Shown: piece by piece, positions 14,978 through 22,430 of the stretch
Layout of the letters: the number at the start of each line of letters is the position of its first letter
Numbering within the stretch: the first letter of the stretch is position 1
Assembly: GCA_937995505.1 (NCBI GenBank)
Contig: CALKJV010000112.1
Location: 1 to 29,373 of the forward strand
Source of the DNA: an uncultured Bacteroidia bacterium
GTDB lineage: Bacteria > Bacteroidota > Bacteroidia > SpSt-205
Reading direction: 5' to 3'
DNA length: 29,373 nucleotides
The notes under the pieces: generated by a model
Seen by the model: only the letters and a program-made list of their open reading frames with translations
Databases searched by the model: none
What the model was told of the DNA's origin: nothing
Program-made: the position numbers and the translations under genes

Positions 14978-16978
14978 TTAGCCTGTATAGCGTGCTAAAA
15001 GGAGCGTACCATCATCGCCGAGCGAGCTATCCCCGGTGAAGGCACGCACAGCTTGTAGAATTTTCTCGGCGATTTCTCGGGTGGGTAGGTCGTGATACGC
15101 CTCAAAAAGTGATAAAAGCTGCTCTACACCAAACATTTCTCCCGCAGCATTGGTGGCCTCGGTAAAGCCGTCACTGAAGCACATAAATAAGCTTCCGGGC
15201 ACCAGTTTCCCACGTTCGGGCACGAGGATTCGGCCGATGATTTGAGAGGACGCATTTCCCAATACGATGCCGGAGGGGCGGAGAATATCTATTTTTTGGG
15301 TGAGAGGATTCCAATAGAAAACCTCGGGATTCCCTGCGCGTAGGAGCACATATTCTTGTTTTTCTAAGTCGAAGCGCAAGAGGGTAGCTGCTAGAAAGTT
15401 GTTTTTGTGGAAGACGCGTTTCAGGGCGTCATTAAGCTCTAACATGAATGCATCGGGGCTCAGGCGACGCAGCCAGAGGGTATTGAGGGCACCGCGGGTC
15501 TGGGCCATCTGGTAAGCGGCGGCGATTCCGCTCCCTGCACAATCCGAGAGCCAGAAGTCAATGATGCGCCCCTCAGGGTATTCGTGCACTTGGTAATAAT
15601 CACCGCCAATGGTGCGGTCGTACTGTTCAAAGACTACACAAAGATCTACCTTTTGGGGGAGAGGAGGGGGAGGGGGGAGGAGCGCTTCCCGAGTTTCCTG
15701 CAGAAAGTCAGCTTCCTTTCTGGCGGTGAGGGCTTGCTCTTGATAGAGACGGCGGTCTAAGTTTTCTAAAAATAACGCCGTTTGTTCGGCCAAGGTGCTC
15801 AACAGCTGTAGGTCCCGCTCGTCAAAGCCGTCGGGTTCTCGGCTTAGGACGCCGATAGAGAGCGTTTGAGAGAGCACCGAACCTCGTAAGAGGGATATAG
15901 GTCGCTGGATCAAAAAGGTAGATAGATTGGGGAGCTTGCGATTGAACTTCTGCAAGGAGGAAATTATTTCGGTATAGACTTCGGTGCCGCTGCGCTGATG
16001 GAGGAGGGTGTGTAATGCATCCTGTAAATGGCCTTTTGCGAGGGTAGTAAACACTATTGGGTCTTCTAGGGGTACGCGCAGCTCTGCTAGTACGCCTCGC
16101 ACGGCAGCGATTTTTTCAAAAGTTTGGCAGGCAATTTGGAGTACTTCTCGGGCATCGGCGGCGCGCTGCTGTCGGGCGAGAAACTCTGTAAGCAGCTCCA
16201 GAGAATGGCTACTTTCGCTTTGGGAAATGTAAAAGATCCGAAGAATGAAAGGCAGCAATAGCCAGCCGGCATGTAAAAATAGGGTTGCCAGGAGGAGCGG
16301 ATACAGCGCCAGGTACAAGGGGGGCAGTTCTGCTGAGAAGAGGCCTGGGAGTACCTGCCAGGTGATAAATAGGGCAACATTCTGTAGCGCAAGGAGGAGC
16401 ACGGTCTGCCCAAACTCTCGGCTGACTAAGTCAATAAGCCAATAGCTGTAATAGAGCAGGGGGAGAAGGCTTATCCACAGAAGTACACTGAAGTAAGGGT
16501 CAAGTGTGGGGAAAGCAATTCGCAGGAAGAGAACGCCAGCGGAGAACCCAAAAAAAGCAAATACGAGCCACTGTTTTCTAGCGGGTAAGCGCCCTGCCAA
16601 AAGATACCCGGCTAAAGTTAGATGCCCGGCCGCCTGAGCCGCTATGCCTACCTCCATAAAGCTGCGTAGGAGGGCGGAGGTCCGTTCCTGGTGCTCAGAA
16701 GCGACGACGAGCCCCAAGAGTTCCCCTATCAGTACATAAGCTACGCCGATGACCGATAGGAGGGTATTCCAGCGGAGGAGCTGGGCGGGGCTTCGCCAGC
16801 GGCGAGGTATCAGCTCCCCGATCAGGAGAAAAGCCCCTACGCTTAGCAGAAAGAAGCCTAAAATCCCTAGCCATGTCGTGTGACTTTGCGGCAAAAAGTA
16901 GCGCAGCCACAAATACAAAAGAAGCAGGGCAGCTCCTAGAGTCGTGGAGAGGGATCCGCTGGTGCGTAAGGCTCTCAA
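14978..16978 (-). CDS. Membrane-anchored SpoIIE/RsbU-type PP2C serine phosphatase
   Basis: 666 aa. The first ~250 residues hold about eight hydrophobic segments (for example TLGAALLLLYLWLRYFL and WLGILGFFLLSVGAFLLIG). A GAF-like region follows (~265-410, ending in ERDLQLLSTLAEQTALFLEN), then a Pro-rich linker and a SpoIIE-type PP2C domain. Metal-binding motifs: GGDYY (Asp460), LSDCAGSG (Asp479), FSDGFTEA (Asp603) and GDDGTLLL (Asp655/656). It should dephosphorylate the STAS antagonist encoded next. The TTG start overlaps the guaB stop (TTGA), and no better start lies nearby, so coupling to guaB is likely. The signal sensed by the membrane or GAF region is not evident. Confidence 0.92.
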   Translation of the reverse strand: MRALRTSGSLSTTLGAALLLLYLWLRYFLPQSHTTWLGILGFFLLSVGAFLLIGELIPRRWRSPAQLLRWNTLLSVIGVAYVLIGELLGLVVASEHQERTSALLRSFMEVGIAAQAAGHLTLAGYLLAGRLPARKQWLVFAFFGFSAGVLFLRIAFPTLDPYFSVLLWISLLPLLYYSYWLIDLVSREFGQTVLLLALQNVALFITWQVLPGLFSAELPPLYLALYPLLLATLFLHAGWLLLPFILRIFYISQSESSHSLELLTEFLARQQRAADAREVLQIACQTFEKIAAVRGVLAELRVPLEDPIVFTTLAKGHLQDALHTLLHQRSGTEVYTEIISSLQKFNRKLPNLSTFLIQRPISLLRGSVLSQTLSIGVLSREPDGFDERDLQLLSTLAEQTALFLENLDRRLYQEQALTARKEADFLQETREALLPPPPPLPQKVDLCVVFEQYDRTIGGDYYQVHEYPEGRIIDFWLSDCAGSGIAAAYQMAQTRGALNTLWLRRLSPDAFMLELNDALKRVFHKNNFLAATLLRFDLEKQEYVLLRAGNPEVFYWNPLTQKIDILRPSGIVLGNASSQIIGRILVPERGKLVPGSLFMCFSDGFTEATNAAGEMFGVEQLLSLFEAYHDLPTREIAEKILQAVRAFTGDSSLGDDGTLLLARYTG

Positions 16979-18441
16979 CGCAGGGTATAATTAGGGGCTT
17001 CTCGGATGATTTCTAAGCTGTGGGGGTGGCTTTCGGCCACGCTGGCGGAGCTGATGCGTACAAATTGGGACTTACGCAGCCGAGCGAGGTTGGCGGCTCC
17101 GCAGTAGCCCATACCCGCCCGTAAGCCGCCTACGAGCTGATAGAGGACCTCTTCTGCGCGGCCTCGGTAGGGCACCCGTCCGACCACGCCTTCGGGTACA
17201 AGTTTGCTGGAAGGTCTGCGCTCTTGGGCATAGCGGTCGGCACTGCCGGCTTGCATGGCTTCTATGGAGCCCATGCCGCGATAGACTTTGAACTTTCGGC
17301 CTTCGTAGAGGATAGTTTCGCCGGGGCTCTCTTCGGTACCTGCCAGCAGACCGCCGATCATCACGGCGTCTGCCCCTGCAGCCAGCGCTTTCGTGATATC
17401 TCCGCTATAGCGGATTCCCCCGTCGGCTACGAGGCCTACGCCTGCGGGCTTCGTTACAGAGGCTACCGCCAATACCGCTGAGAGCTGGGGCATCCCTACG
17501 CCGGTGACCACGCGGGTCGTGCAGATACTGCCGGGCCCAATACCTACCTTCACTACATCGGCGCCAGCTCGGAGGAGGTCCTCGGCGGCTTCTGCGGTGG
17601 CGATATTACCTGCCATGAGCGTAAGCTGGGGATAGCGCTCACGCAGCTGCCGTAGAGTCTCTAAAACCCGAGCGCTGTGTCCATGCGCTGTATCCAGCGT
17701 GATGAGGTCCACTCCTGCTTGTACGAGGCTTTCGGCTCGAGCTAAGGCCTCTTCGCCGACGCCTACGGCGGCTCCGACGCGCAGCCGCCCAAGGTGGTCT
17801 TTGCAAGCATGCGGGTATGTCCGCCGCCGCAGAATGTCCTTGTACGTAATCAGTCCCACTAAGCATCCTGCTTTATCAACTAAGGGGAGCTTTTCAATGC
17901 GGTGCTGGCGTAAAATTACTTCCGCCTCCTCAAAGCCCGTACCTTCCGGCGCTGTGATGAGAGGGGCTTTCGTCATGTAGCTTTCCACGGGGGTATCATC
18001 TGGCTGTACGAAACGAATATCCCGGTTGGTCAGAATGCCTACAAGGTGCCGCTGGGAATCTACAATGGGAATGCCCCCAATGCGGTGTTCGGCCATCAGC
18101 TGGAAGGCCTCTCGCACGGGCGCCTCTGGCGGTAAGGTAATCGGATCGACAATCAAACCACTCTCATACCGCTTGACCCGCCGTACCTGCTCGGTCTGCT
18201 CGGCAATGGAGAGATTTTTATGGAGTATCCCAATTCCCCCAGCGCTAGCCATAGCGATGGCCATCTGATACTCCGTTACGGTATCCATGGCGGCACTGAG
18301 TATAGGTATGTTGAGCGGAAAAGTCGGTGTGAGCCAGGTGCGTACATCCGTGTACTCCGGGAGCACCTCAGAATAGGCAGGCACCAGCAAGACATCATCG
18401 TAGGTGAGGGCAAGCGGGATCTCCCGCTCCTTTTCGGCCAT
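16975..18441 (-). CDS. guaB: IMP dehydrogenase
   Basis: 488-aa NAD-dependent oxidation of IMP to XMP, the committed step to GMP. The N-terminal LTYDDVLLVPAYSEVLP, two CBS domains (~95-145 and ~155-205), the active-site loop GPGSICTTR (catalytic Cys307) and the flap region MQAGSADRYAQE are all present. The start is ATG 18441; a TTG two codons upstream lies at the end of the TACTTTTG box and is rejected. The promoter is three bases upstream, back to back with that of nuoI. The 3' end overlaps the phosphatase start by four bases. Confidence 0.97.
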   Translation of the reverse strand: MAEKEREIPLALTYDDVLLVPAYSEVLPEYTDVRTWLTPTFPLNIPILSAAMDTVTEYQMAIAMASAGGIGILHKNLSIAEQTEQVRRVKRYESGLIVDPITLPPEAPVREAFQLMAEHRIGGIPIVDSQRHLVGILTNRDIRFVQPDDTPVESYMTKAPLITAPEGTGFEEAEVILRQHRIEKLPLVDKAGCLVGLITYKDILRRRTYPHACKDHLGRLRVGAAVGVGEEALARAESLVQAGVDLITLDTAHGHSARVLETLRQLRERYPQLTLMAGNIATAEAAEDLLRAGADVVKVGIGPGSICTTRVVTGVGMPQLSAVLAVASVTKPAGVGLVADGGIRYSGDITKALAAGADAVMIGGLLAGTEESPGETILYEGRKFKVYRGMGSIEAMQAGSADRYAQERRPSSKLVPEGVVGRVPYRGRAEEVLYQLVGGLRAGMGYCGAANLARLRKSQFVRISSASVAESHPHSLEIIREAPNYTLR

Positions 18442-18444
18442 AGG

Positions 18445-18452
18445 CAAAAGTA
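18445..18452 (-). promoter_or_regulatory. -7 promoter box TACTTTTG for guaB, leaderless
   Basis: Read on the minus strand from 18452 to 18445 it matches TAnnTTTG. Three bases (CCT) separate it from ATG 18441, so the guaB message should begin at or just before its start codon. Confidence 0.65.
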
Positions 18453-18465
18453 CGCACAGAGGCCG

Positions 18466-18473
18466 TATATTTG
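18466..18473 (+). promoter_or_regulatory. -7 promoter box TATATTTG for nuoI, leaderless GTG start
   Basis: Perfect TAnnTTTG match, then CTAA, then GTG 18478 with CGG as second codon. It lies 13 bp from the divergent guaB box; the intergenic region is only 36 bp, so upstream promoter elements must lie inside the opposing genes. Confidence 0.7.
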
Positions 18474-18477
18474 CTAA

Positions 18478-18954
18478 GTGCGGAGTCTCCTACGAGGGCT
18501 GTGGTTTGCCCTGCGGCATGCGCTTCGGGGTTGGCGAGTGCGCCCAAGGGTAGTAACCCAGCCTGGGGCCTTTACGCAATCTGAGGGGGGGGCTATCACG
18601 ATTGCCTATCCCCACCAGAAGCTTCCCCTCCCGGCAAATGGCCATTATCGCCTCCATGTGGCAATTAAAGACTGCATCGGCTGCGATTTGTGCGCTCGGA
18701 TCTGCCCTGTGGACTGCATCACGATTGAGAAAGTAAAGTCGCCCACCATTCTGGGCTACGCTTCGGATGGCTCTCCGCGGCGGTTTGCGCTACCTCGATT
18801 TGATATTGACCATGCGCTGTGCTGCTTTTGCGGGCTCTGTACAGTCGTATGTCCTACGGAATGCATCACAATGGAACCTGTATATGACTACGTCACTCGC
18901 CATAGAGCTGAGCTGGTATATCGCTTTGGGGAGCGCGGCGCTGTATCTGAGTAG
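18478..18954 (+). CDS. nuoI: NADH-quinone oxidoreductase subunit I
   Basis: 158 aa, the complex I subunit carrying clusters N6a and N6b that relay electrons to N2. Two ferredoxin motifs are seen: C66-x2-C69-x2-C72-x3-C76P and C115-x2-C118-x2-C121-x3-C125P. The segments YPHQKLPLPANGHYRLH and LPRFDIDHALCCFCGLC match Bacteroidota NuoI closely. It starts at GTG 18478, exactly four bases after a TAnnTTTG box. Only nuoJ accompanies it, and other nuo genes are absent on both sides. It should sit peripherally at the membrane-arm junction. Confidence 0.93.
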   Translation: MRSLLRGLWFALRHALRGWRVRPRVVTQPGAFTQSEGGAITIAYPHQKLPLPANGHYRLHVAIKDCIGCDLCARICPVDCITIEKVKSPTILGYASDGSPRRFALPRFDIDHALCCFCGLCTVVCPTECITMEPVYDYVTRHRAELVYRFGERGAVSE

Positions 18955-19366
18955 CCGACGCACGGTGGCAGGAGGCCTGAGTGGCATCTTTTTCGTGCTT
19001 CTCGGGCTAGGCCTGTGGTATGGCTGGCAAGGGGCAGGTTACTTATGGGCCGCACAATGGACTGTTTATATCGCAGGGGTGCTTTTTTTATGGGCCTGGC
19101 TCGCCTTAGAAGTGCCCTTGCGCCCTCAGCCTCGCTACGATAGACAGAGCCTCCTGGCTGTGCTATTTTTGGGCGGATGGCTCTTTTTAGAAGGAAGCAG
19201 CGCCCGAGGGCTTTTTTCTTTCAGCTTCCCGAAGCCTTTGCCGGACTTAGCTGCCATAGGGCTCCTGTGGGCGCAGGGATGGGCCCCCCTTTTCGCCTGG
19301 CTCTCTGTGGCCCTGGCCGGGCTGTGGCTTCTGCTTGCTACCCTCTGGCCGAAACCACCCTCCTAA
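18884..19366 (+). CDS. nuoJ: Probable NADH-quinone oxidoreductase subunit J (divergent)
   Basis: 160 aa from ATG 18884, with five hydrophobic segments: SWYIALGSAALYLSS, GGLSGIFFVLLGLGLWYG, WAAQWTVYIAGVLFLWAWLA, SLLAVLFLGGWLFLE and LFAWLSVALAGLWLLLAT. The third resembles the NuoJ helix with the conserved Q-x-x-VY-x-G pattern (usual form QVIVYAGAIMVLFLF), although it is rich in Trp and lacks the usual second Gly-Ala. The five-helix topology, size and position straight after nuoI support the call. The start overlaps nuoI by 71 bp, which is large; a later TTG at 18926 would cut into the first helix. It is divergent, so moderately confident. Confidence 0.75.
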   Translation: MTTSLAIELSWYIALGSAALYLSSRRTVAGGLSGIFFVLLGLGLWYGWQGAGYLWAAQWTVYIAGVLFLWAWLALEVPLRPQPRYDRQSLLAVLFLGGWLFLEGSSARGLFSFSFPKPLPDLAAIGLLWAQGWAPLFAWLSVALAGLWLLLATLWPKPPS

Positions 19367-19386
19367 GCTAATTTGTTTTCCTTCCC

Positions 19387-19812
19387 GTGCCCCCAAAAGT
19401 GTATATCACTCGCCGGTTCCACTTCAGCGCCTCCCACCGAATCTATAATCCTGCCTGGGATGAAGTGAAAAACTTAGAAGTTTTCGGCAAGTGTAGCCAT
19501 CCAACTGGTCATGGACACAACTACGAATTGGAAGTTACCGTGGCTGGACCTGTACAGCCAGATACAGGCTATGTGATGGACCTTACTCGGCTGCGCTCGT
19601 CTATTGAAGCGGCGGTGATTGAGCTGCTCGATCACCGAAACCTCAATACCGATGTCCCTTTTCTAAAAGGGCAAATACCTTCTTCTGAAAATCTCATCGT
19701 GGCCCTGTGGGCGCAGATACAACCCCTTTTGCCTGAGGGGGTTGAGCTTGTGCGTTTGCGCTTATGGGAGACCCCGAGAAATTCCTTTGAGTACTATGGC
19801 GAGACCGTATAA
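19387..19812 (+). CDS. 6-pyruvoyl/6-carboxy-tetrahydropterin synthase family protein (CX5HGH type)
   Basis: 141-aa T-fold enzyme acting on dihydroneopterin triphosphate. Zinc ligands are His17 (FSASHR), His42 and His44 (GHGHNY), the catalytic Cys is 36 (FGKC), and DHRNLN (His83) with the terminal LWETPRNSFEYYGE (Glu128) completes the active site. Cys36 is five residues from HGH, the CX5HGH arrangement of animal PTPS, whereas bacterial QueD usually has CX3HGH. The product could thus be 6-pyruvoyl-tetrahydropterin (biopterin-like route) or carboxy-tetrahydropterin (queuosine route). GTG 19387 follows nuoJ by 20 bp. The folE start overlaps its end by 17 bp, so the two consecutive steps are coupled. 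Confidence 0.9.
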   Translation: MPPKVYITRRFHFSASHRIYNPAWDEVKNLEVFGKCSHPTGHGHNYELEVTVAGPVQPDTGYVMDLTRLRSSIEAAVIELLDHRNLNTDVPFLKGQIPSSENLIVALWAQIQPLLPEGVELVRLRLWETPRNSFEYYGETV

Positions 19813-20458
19813 CGCTCCAAATGGCCATGGCGGCTCCTGCGGCTGCGGCCACACCCACGAAGAAGAGCTCCTCCTTACGGCTGAGGGTCCCCCTTATGCT
19901 TCCACAGAAGAGGCAATTGCCTATCACTTCGGTGAGATCATGCGGCTCCTGGGCCTGGATCTAAAAGATCCAAGCTTACGAGATACGCCCCGTCGCGTGG
20001 CTAAGATGTATCTCCGAGAGCTTTTCATCGGCTTAGACCCGGCCAACGCCCCCGAGGTGCGCACCTTTCCCAATACCTATGGCTACCGCCAGATGGTAAT
20101 TGAGAAAGACATTCGGGTACGTTCGGTGTGTGAGCACCACTTCGTGCCGATTATCGGGGTAGCGCATGTAGCGTATATTCCCTGCGACCGAGTAGTGGGC
20201 CTGTCTAAGCTCAATCGCATTGTAGATTATTTTTCCCGCCGACCGCAGGTGCAAGAGCGACTTACCCAGCAGATTGCGGCCTTCCTTCAAGAGAAGTTGG
20301 AGACTCCTGATGTAGCCGTCGTAATTGATGCTAAGCATTACTGCGTCTCTATGCGTGGCATTCAAGATGAGGCTAGCCGTACCATCACGTACGCCTTTGA
20401 AGGGGTGCTGAAAGAGCCGGAGCAGCAGGATGTTTTTCTGCGGATGGTAGGTCTCTAA
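19796..20458 (+). CDS. folE: GTP cyclohydrolase I
   Basis: 220 aa. Converts GTP to dihydroneopterin triphosphate, the entry to folate, biopterin and queuosine pathways. Visible: LRDTPRRVAKMY, SVCEHHFVPI with zinc ligands Cys112 and His115, GLSKLNRIVDYFSRRPQVQE, and KHYCVSMRGI with the third ligand Cys183. The N-terminus adds a Cys/His-rich stretch (GSCGCGHTHEEE), which may be an accessory metal site. ATG 19796 is preferred; the upstream alternative would read through the PTPS C-terminus. It is the last gene of the nuoI operon, and its stop overlaps the convergent permease stop by 4 bp. Confidence 0.96.
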   Translation: MARPYNAPNGHGGSCGCGHTHEEELLLTAEGPPYASTEEAIAYHFGEIMRLLGLDLKDPSLRDTPRRVAKMYLRELFIGLDPANAPEVRTFPNTYGYRQMVIEKDIRVRSVCEHHFVPIIGVAHVAYIPCDRVVGLSKLNRIVDYFSRRPQVQERLTQQIAAFLQEKLETPDVAVVIDAKHYCVSMRGIQDEASRTITYAFEGVLKEPEQQDVFLRMVGL

Positions 20459-21426
20459 GGGCGCAGGCGAGGATCGCTCCAGCGGCTTAGGATCTCACTT
20501 AGGGCGTGTAGAAGCACAAAACCGAGGGTAGATAGCTGAGCTGTACCCAAGATTAAAGGAAAGTCGCTACTGAGTAGGGCTTCAAAGAGCAGTTTGCCCA
20601 CACCGGGCCAATCAAAAAGCATCTCTACAAAGAGCGCTCCCGTGAATAAGCCTGCCAGCCATTGAGTCGTAGCCACAGCTAGAGCTGGGAGAAGGTTGCG
20701 CAAGACATCGGTTCGGAGGATAGCGCCGGGGGCCTTTCCGCGAGCGCGGGCAGCCCGAATGTAATCTGATCTTAAGATACCTTGGGCTTGGCTTGCGGTG
20801 AGTTGGAAAAGGTAAGCGGCTGGCCTCAGAGCCAGCGCTAAGGTAGGAAGCACTAAGCGCCGCCACTCATAGATAAAGCCTTCTACCAGTGGGTCATACT
20901 GCTGCACGAAGCCCCCTATGGGCAAGCCCGTATAAGCTCCCAAAGCCACAGCCAGTAGCCCAATCAGTAGTATTCCCAGTATGTAGCTTGGCATAGCCAA
21001 TAGGAGGAGAGCGGTGCGATGGAGCCAGGGGCGGGGCTGGTAGGCGTGCCAGAGTCCGCCGCTTACCCCTAAGGCTACGGCTATGACCATAGCGCCTACC
21101 GCAAGTAGGAGCGTACCAGAAAGCCGCTCAGCATACAGAGTCGCTACAGGACGGCCATATTGATACGATATGCCTAAGGTGGGCCATTGCCAGCGTCCCT
21201 CCCGATAAGGCAGCCAATCTGCCCAGGCGTAGAGGTATTGCTGCCAGAGAGGTTTATCTAAATGCAGAGCAGCTCGGATGAGCTCCAGCGAGGTCTGGTC
21301 AGAACGCTGCCCCAAAAGCATTTGGGCGGGGTCGCCTAGTACCCGTACCAGCACAAAGAGCAGCGAAAAGCTCAAAACAAAGAGGAGTAGGGTCTGAACC
21401 CCCAGCTTCAGGAGGAAGCGACCCAT
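20455..21426 (-). CDS. DppB/OppB-type ABC transporter permease
   Basis: 323 aa from ATG 21426, where the sequence begins MGRFLLKLGVQTLLLF as expected for this family's first helix; the longer form from 21468 adds 14 residues and overlaps the upstream gene more. It has about six membrane helices, the periplasmic LGDPAQMLLG segment after helix one, and the cytoplasmic EAA loop YIRAARARGKAPGAI that contacts the ATPase. By family it imports peptides or nickel together with a DppC partner, ATPases and a binding protein, none of which is nearby. It is the last gene of the 26750 operon, overlapping the DoxX-type gene by 19 bp. Confidence 0.88.
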   Translation of the reverse strand: MGRFLLKLGVQTLLLFVLSFSLLFVLVRVLGDPAQMLLGQRSDQTSLELIRAALHLDKPLWQQYLYAWADWLPYREGRWQWPTLGISYQYGRPVATLYAERLSGTLLLAVGAMVIAVALGVSGGLWHAYQPRPWLHRTALLLLAMPSYILGILLIGLLAVALGAYTGLPIGGFVQQYDPLVEGFIYEWRRLVLPTLALALRPAAYLFQLTASQAQGILRSDYIRAARARGKAPGAILRTDVLRNLLPALAVATTQWLAGLFTGALFVEMLFDWPGVGKLLFEALLSSDFPLILGTAQLSTLGFVLLHALSEILSRWSDPRLRP

Positions 21427-22430
21427 GTGCGAAGCTGCGAGCCCATAGGTAAGCTTCGCCAAGGCCATTTACGCCGAATAACCCCATCCTCTAGGTAGAG
21501 GGCTCCCAGAGAGGAGCGTAGAACAGCTTTCAATACCGTCTGGTCCTGCGCTGTGAAGCACAGAGAGATACCCGTCTCTTGGGACCACCGATCGCGCACA
21601 GCCCGGGGGGAAGCGGTCAGCCCTACGACTTTTACCTGCTCAGGTAAGCCCTCCAAAAGTCGGCGAAGCCGTTCTACTTGCTCTTTCTCCAGCGTCTCTA
21701 AGCGGGGGGCTACGATAAGGAGTACTCGGCCTTCTAGCTCATTGACTTTGCAGTCGGAGTACTGGGTAGAGACATAGTCAGTGATGAGGGGAACTCCCGT
21801 GGGACCAGGTTCTAAGGCGGCTCGGAGGTTTGTGCCTACCTTGTACGGCAGAAAGTCTATGGCAGGCAGGTAGAGGTAGAAATACACCGTCAATCCTGCG
21901 ACTACGGCGGCACCGCCCCAAGCGAGGATAGGGAGTAGGGAACTTCGCACCCAAGGCCGTAGCTCTTCTCGCCGCAAAAAGATGTATCCAATCAGGCCCA
22001 GGAGCACTACATCTTTGGCGAAAGACTGCCACGGCGTGAATTTTATCACATCGCCGAAGCAGCCGCAATCCGAAACGGCCTTCGTAAGGGCAGAGTAGCC
22101 GGTGAGGAAGGTAAAAAACACAATCATCAGTAGAAGGCTCCAAGCCGTGAAGCGTCGGGCATAGCCTAAAAGCAGAAACACCGCCAGGGCCGTCTCAAAT
22201 ACTGCTATACCTCCCGCAAGCGCTGTGCTCCACGGCCCGAAGATCTCATGAAAAGGTAGCCCGCTGTGTTTGTGGAATACCTCAAAGTACTCTTCCAGCT
22301 TGTATCCGAAGCCGCGGATGTCATTGACCTTGATAAGGCCCGACAAGGTAAAAAGCACCCCTACAAAAATGCGGGAAAACGCTAGGAAGGGGTCAGCTTT
22401 AGCGCGCAGTGGCTGTACTACGTTTTTCAC
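21408..22430 (-). CDS. DoxX/MauE-type membrane protein with thioredoxin-like C-terminal domain
   Basis: 340 aa from GTG 22430, which lies 32 bp inside rny. The N-terminal half has four to five membrane helices typical of the DoxX/MauE fold, including FSRIFVGVLFTLSGLIKVND and the signature DCGCFGD (121-127) with a redox-capable Cys pair, as in the BT_3928-like proteins of Bacteroidetes. A further helix (~170-190) leads to a soluble C-terminal domain (~200-340) with thioredoxin-like strands (VLLIVAPRLETLEKEQ, VKVVGLTASPRAV, GALYLEDGVI) but no CXXC. A role in periplasmic thiol chemistry or respiratory electron transfer is suggested by family, not shown here. Confidence 0.85.
   Translation of the reverse strand: MKNVVQPLRAKADPFLAFSRIFVGVLFTLSGLIKVNDIRGFGYKLEEYFEVFHKHSGLPFHEIFGPWSTALAGGIAVFETALAVFLLLGYARRFTAWSLLLMIVFFTFLTGYSALTKAVSDCGCFGDVIKFTPWQSFAKDVVLLGLIGYIFLRREELRPWVRSSLLPILAWGGAAVVAGLTVYFYLYLPAIDFLPYKVGTNLRAALEPGPTGVPLITDYVSTQYSDCKVNELEGRVLLIVAPRLETLEKEQVERLRRLLEGLPEQVKVVGLTASPRAVRDRWSQETGISLCFTAQDQTVLKAVLRSSLGALYLEDGVIRRKWPWRSLPMGSQLRTWVASS

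Noticed and set aside
19369..19375. TAATTTG upstream of the PTPS gene as a promoter box
   Set aside because: One base short of TAnnTTTG and 11 bases from the start; the gene is 20 bp behind nuoJ and likely cotranscribed.
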